DNA of 64,000 nucleotides from Membranipora membranacea (Eukaryota; Bryozoa; Gymnolaemata; Cheilostomatida; Membraniporidae): NCBI GenBank assembly GCA_914767715.1, contig OU612071.1, positions 7,857,493 to 7,921,492 of the forward strand, read 5' to 3'. Shown piece by piece: positions 60,501 to 64,000 of this stretch (position 1 is its first letter; each line of letters starts with the position of its first letter). The notes under the pieces were generated by a model. It saw only the letters and a program-made list of their open reading frames with translations, ran no database searches and was not told where the DNA came from. The position numbers and the translations under genes were made by a program.

Positions 60501-63500
60501 ATAAGGTGAAGCAACTCCTGCTCATTTCAAATCTGAAATCCGTTTAGCTCTGAGGGTCTTTGTTCTCATTCAGCATCCATCTTAACGAGGCTCACTTTTG
60601 CTCTAAAAAAACATGCCAAACGGCGGCAATAAAAAATTAATAGCTTGTCGCAATCATATCAGACTCAGACCAGTTCAAGCCCTTATATACCTCATTCAAA
60701 ATCCAGAATATGGAGATTCTCGGATGACCTGGTGGCTTGTAATGCTGACTTAGAATTTACAAAAATATACCAATGGAGGGAGGGTATCACGCTTTATTTT
60801 AGCTCGAATCAAAAAATAGATTTGCTTCTAACCTACCTCATAAGGTGTAGCAACTCCTGCTCATTTCAAATCTGAAATCCGTTTAGCTCTGAGGGTCTTT
60901 GTTCTCAGTCAGCGTCCGTCTTAACGAGGCTCACTTTTGCTCTAAAAAAACATGTCAAACAGCGGCAATAAAAAATTAATAGCTTGTCGCAATCATATCA
61001 GACTCAGACCAGTTCAAGCCCTTATATACCTAATTCAAGATCCAGAATATGGAGATTCTCGGATCACCTGGTGGCTTGTTACGCTGACTTGAAATTTACA
61101 AAAATATACCAAGGGAGGGTATCACCCTTTTTTTTCGCTCGGATCGAAAAATAGATTTGCTTCTAACCTACCTCATAAGGTGAAACAACTCCTGCTCATT
61201 TCAAATCTGAAATCCGTTTAGCTCTGAGGGTCTTTGTTCTCAGTCAGCGTCCGTCTTAACGAGGCTCACTTTTGCTCTAAAAAAACATGCCAAACGGCGG
61301 CAATAAAAAATTAATAGCTTGTCGCAATCATATCAGACTCAGACGAGTTCAAGCCCTTATATACCTCATTCAAAATCCAGAATATGGAGATTCTCGGATG
61401 AGCTGGTAGCTTGTAATGCTGACTTGAAATTTACAAAAAAATACCAATGGAGGGTATCACGCTTTTTTTTCGCTCGAATCAAAAAATAGATTTGCTTCTA
61501 ACCTACCTCATAAGGTGAAGCAACTCCTGCTCCTTTCAAATCTGAAATCCGCTTAGCTCTGAGGGTCTTTGTTCTCAGACAGCGTCCGTCTTAACGAGGC
61601 TCACTTTTGCTCTAAAAAAACATGCCAAATGGCGGCAATAAAAAATTAAAAGTTTGTCGCAATCATATCAAACTCAGACCAGTTCAAGCCCTTATATACC
61701 TCATTCAAAATCCAGAATATGGAGGTTCTCGGATAACCTGGAGGCTTGTAAAGCTGACTTGAAGTTTACAAAAATATACCAAGGGAGGGTATCACGCTTT
61801 TTTTCGCTCGGATCAAAAAATAGATTTGCTTTTCACCTACCTCATAAGGTGAAGCAACTCCGGCTCATTTCAAATCTGAAATCCATTTAGCTCTGAGGGT
61901 CTTTGTTCTTAGTCAGCGTCCATCTTAACGAGGCTCACTTTTGCTCTAAAAAAACATGCCAAACGGCGGCAATAAAAAATTAATAGCTTGTCGCAATCAT
62001 ATCAGACTCAGACCAGTTCAAACCCTTATATACCTCATTCAAAATCCAGAATATGGAGATTCTCGGATGACCTGGTGGCTTGTAATGCTGACTTGAAATT
62101 TACAAAAATATACCAATGGAGGGAGGGTATCACGCTTTATTTTCGCTCGAATCAAAAAATAGATTTGCTTCTAACCTACCTCATAAGGTGGAGCAACTCC
62201 TGCTCATTTCAAATCTGAAATCAGTTTAGCTCTGAGGGTGTTTGTTCTCAGTCAGCGTCCGTCTAAACGAGGCTCACTTTTGCTCTAAAAAAACATGCCA
62301 AACGGCGGCAATAAAAAATTAAAAGTTGGTCGCAATCATATCAAACTCAGACCAGTCCAAGCCCTTATATACCTAATTCAAGATCCAGAATATGGAGATT
62401 CTCGGATCACCTGGTGGCTTGTAACGCTGACTTGAAATTTACAAAAATATACCAAGGGAGGGTATCACCCTTTTTTTTTCGCTCGGATCGAAAAATAGAT
62501 TTGCTTCTAACCTACCTCATAAGGTGAAGCAACTCCTGCTCATTTCAAATCTGAAATCCGTTTAGCTCTGAGGGTCTTTGTTCTCAGTCAGTGTCCGTCT
62601 TAACGAGGCTCACTTTTGCTCTAATAAAACATGCCAAACGGCGGCAATAAAAAATTAATAGCTTGTCGCAATCATATCAGACTCAGACCAGTTCAAGCCC
62701 TTATATACCTCATTCAAAATCCAGAATATGGAGATTCTCAGATGACCTGGTGGCTTGTAATGCTGACTCGAAATTTACAAAAATATACCAATGGAGGGAG
62801 GGTATCACGCTTTATTTGCGCTCGAATCAAAAAATAGATTTGCTTCTAACCTACCTCATAAGGTGAAGCAACTCCTGCTCATTTCAAATCTGAAATCCGT
62901 TTAGCTCTGAGGGTGTTTGTTCTCAGTCAGCGTCCGTCTAAACGAGGCTCACTTTTGCTCTAAAAATACATGCCAAACGGCGGCAATAAAAAACTAAAAG
63001 TTGGTCGCAATCATATCAAGCTCAGACCAGTTCAAGCCCTTATATACCTAATTCAAGATCCAGAATATGGAGATTCTCGGATCACCTGGTGGCTTGTAAC
63101 GCTGACTTGAAATTTACAAAAATGTACCAAGGGAGGGTATCACCCTTTTTTTTCGCTCGGATCGAAAAATAGATTTGCTTCTAACCTACCTCATAAGGTG
63201 AAACAACTCCTGCTCATTTCAAATCTGAAATCCGTTTAGCTCTGAGGGTCTTTGTTCTCAGTCAGCGTCCGTCTTAACGAGGCTCACTTTTGCTCTAAAA
63301 AAACATGCCAAACGGCGGCAATAAAAAATTAATAGTTTGTCGCAATCATATCAGACTCAGACCAGTTCAAGCCCTTATATACCTCATTCAAAATCCAGAA
63401 TATGGAGATTCTCGGATGAGCTGGTAGCTTGTAATGCTGACTTGAAATTTACAAAAATATACCAATGGAGGGTATCACGCTATTTTTTCGCTCGAATCAA

Positions 63501-64000
63501 AAAATAGATTTGCTTCTAACCTACCTCATAAGGTGAAGCAACTCCTGCTCCTTTCAAATCTGAAATCCGTTTAGCTCTTAGGGTCTTTGTTCTCAGTCAG
63601 CGTCCGTCTTAACGAGCCTCACTTTTGCTCTAAAAAAACATGCCAAATGGCGGCAATAAAAAATTAAAAGTTTGTCGCAATCATATCAAACTCAGACCAG
63701 TTCAAGCCCTTATATACCTCATTCAAAATCCAGAATATGGAGATTCTCGGATGACCTGGTGGCTTGTAATGCTGACTTGAAATTTACAAAAATATACCAA
63801 TGGAGGGAGGGTATCACGCTTTATTTTCGCTCGAATCAAAAAATAGATTTGCTTTTAACCTACCTCATAAGGTGAAGCAACTCCTGCTCATTTCAAATCT
63901 GAAATCTGTTTAGCTCTGAGGGTCTTTGTTCTCAGTCAGCGTCCGTCTTAACGAGGCTCACTTTTGCTCTAAAAAAACATGCCAAACGGCGGCAATAAAA
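57565..64000 (+). repeat. 335/339-bp satellite array with higher-order structure
   Basis: Monomers begin AACGAGGCTCACTTTTGCTC at 57565, 57900, 58235, 58570, 58905, 59240, 59579, 59914, 60249, 60584, 60923, 61258, 61593, 61927, 62266, 62602, 62941, 63276, 63611 and 63950. Lengths are 335 or 339 bp (rarely 334 or 336); the 4-bp step is an extra AGGG before GGTATCAC. Diagnostic variants define types A (GATCACCTGG), B (GATGACCTGG plus the 4-bp step), C (GATGAGCTGGTAGC) and D (CCAAATGGCGG, GATAACCTGGAGGC). The order B-A-C-D repeats at 59240 and 60584. The array continues past the window. Confidence 0.95.

Noticed and set aside
57600-63900. Repeated 60-78-codon frames beginning MSQSYQT in many satellite monomers
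   Set aside because: They arise because the monomers are near-identical. They are lost in other monomers by single changes, and no codon-level constraint or promoter is visible.
57565-64000. CRISPR-like array
   Set aside because: The repeats are contiguous monomers of about 335 bp without unique spacers in eukaryotic DNA, so this is a satellite.

Overview
This is animal (metazoan) nuclear DNA, AT-rich and very rich in repeats. The evidence is GT-AG introns, TATA promoters with AATAAA signals, a CR1/L2-like LINE, tRNA-derived SINE-like repeats, MITEs, a gene with the P2X7 cytoplasmic 'ballast' domain and a long satellite array. A marine invertebrate is likely, but the sequence alone does not fix the phylum. 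There is nothing bacterial here, and most short open frames are chance frames inside repeats.

Region 1 (about 1-49,400) is a cluster of tiny, three-exon, secreted cysteine-rich peptide genes. Exon 1 is an untranslated leader. Exon 2 encodes a 21-residue signal peptide. Exon 3 encodes the whole 29-30-residue mature peptide. Six complete copies alternate strictly in orientation: A(+) 4605-6200, B(-) 9675-10527, C(+) 19854-20789, D(-) 33175-34027, E(+) 36688-38269 and F(-) 43353-44206. A seventh locus (+, 49286-49358) keeps only the core promoter and leader. Plus-strand copies carry four cysteines (CX3C-X14-CX3C) and minus-strand copies five (CX3C-X3-C-X9-CX3C). All six share a block of exactly 162 bp from an E-box palindrome through TATA to the first splice donor. 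The cluster grew by segmental duplication (1-6.5 kb with 13.7-21.1 kb; 6.5-12.1 kb with 40.2-45.8 kb). The mature-peptide exon of D differs far more from B and F than the surrounding introns do, and almost every change alters an amino acid. That is the signature of a diversifying secreted peptide family (defence, venom-like or recognition); I do not recognise the family.

Region 2 (about 21-32 kb) interrupts the cluster. It holds a foldback MITE with long inverted arms (21991-22502), a CR1/L2-like LINE broken by a frameshift (about 23,700-27,356) and a tRNA-derived SINE (30056-30307). A second SINE copy lies at 49494-49735. A TA-flanked MITE carrying a tRNA-like core sits at 38705-39078.

Region 3 (about 50.2-57.1 kb) has two convergent multi-exon genes. 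The plus-strand gene (50240-53241, six exons, 323 aa) is derived from a Kolobok/THAP-type transposase and lacks its N-terminal part. The minus-strand gene (57134-55362, three exons, 214 aa) is a stand-alone P2X7 C-terminal-domain protein. Between them lie two tandem-repeat tracts. One repeats a possible terminal exon with its splice acceptor, and also resembles the antisense of the P2X7-like gene's exon 1/intron 1 junction.

Region 4 (57565-64000) is a satellite of 335/339-bp monomers, about 19 full units, with a four-monomer higher-order repeat of about 1343 bp. It runs off the right edge.
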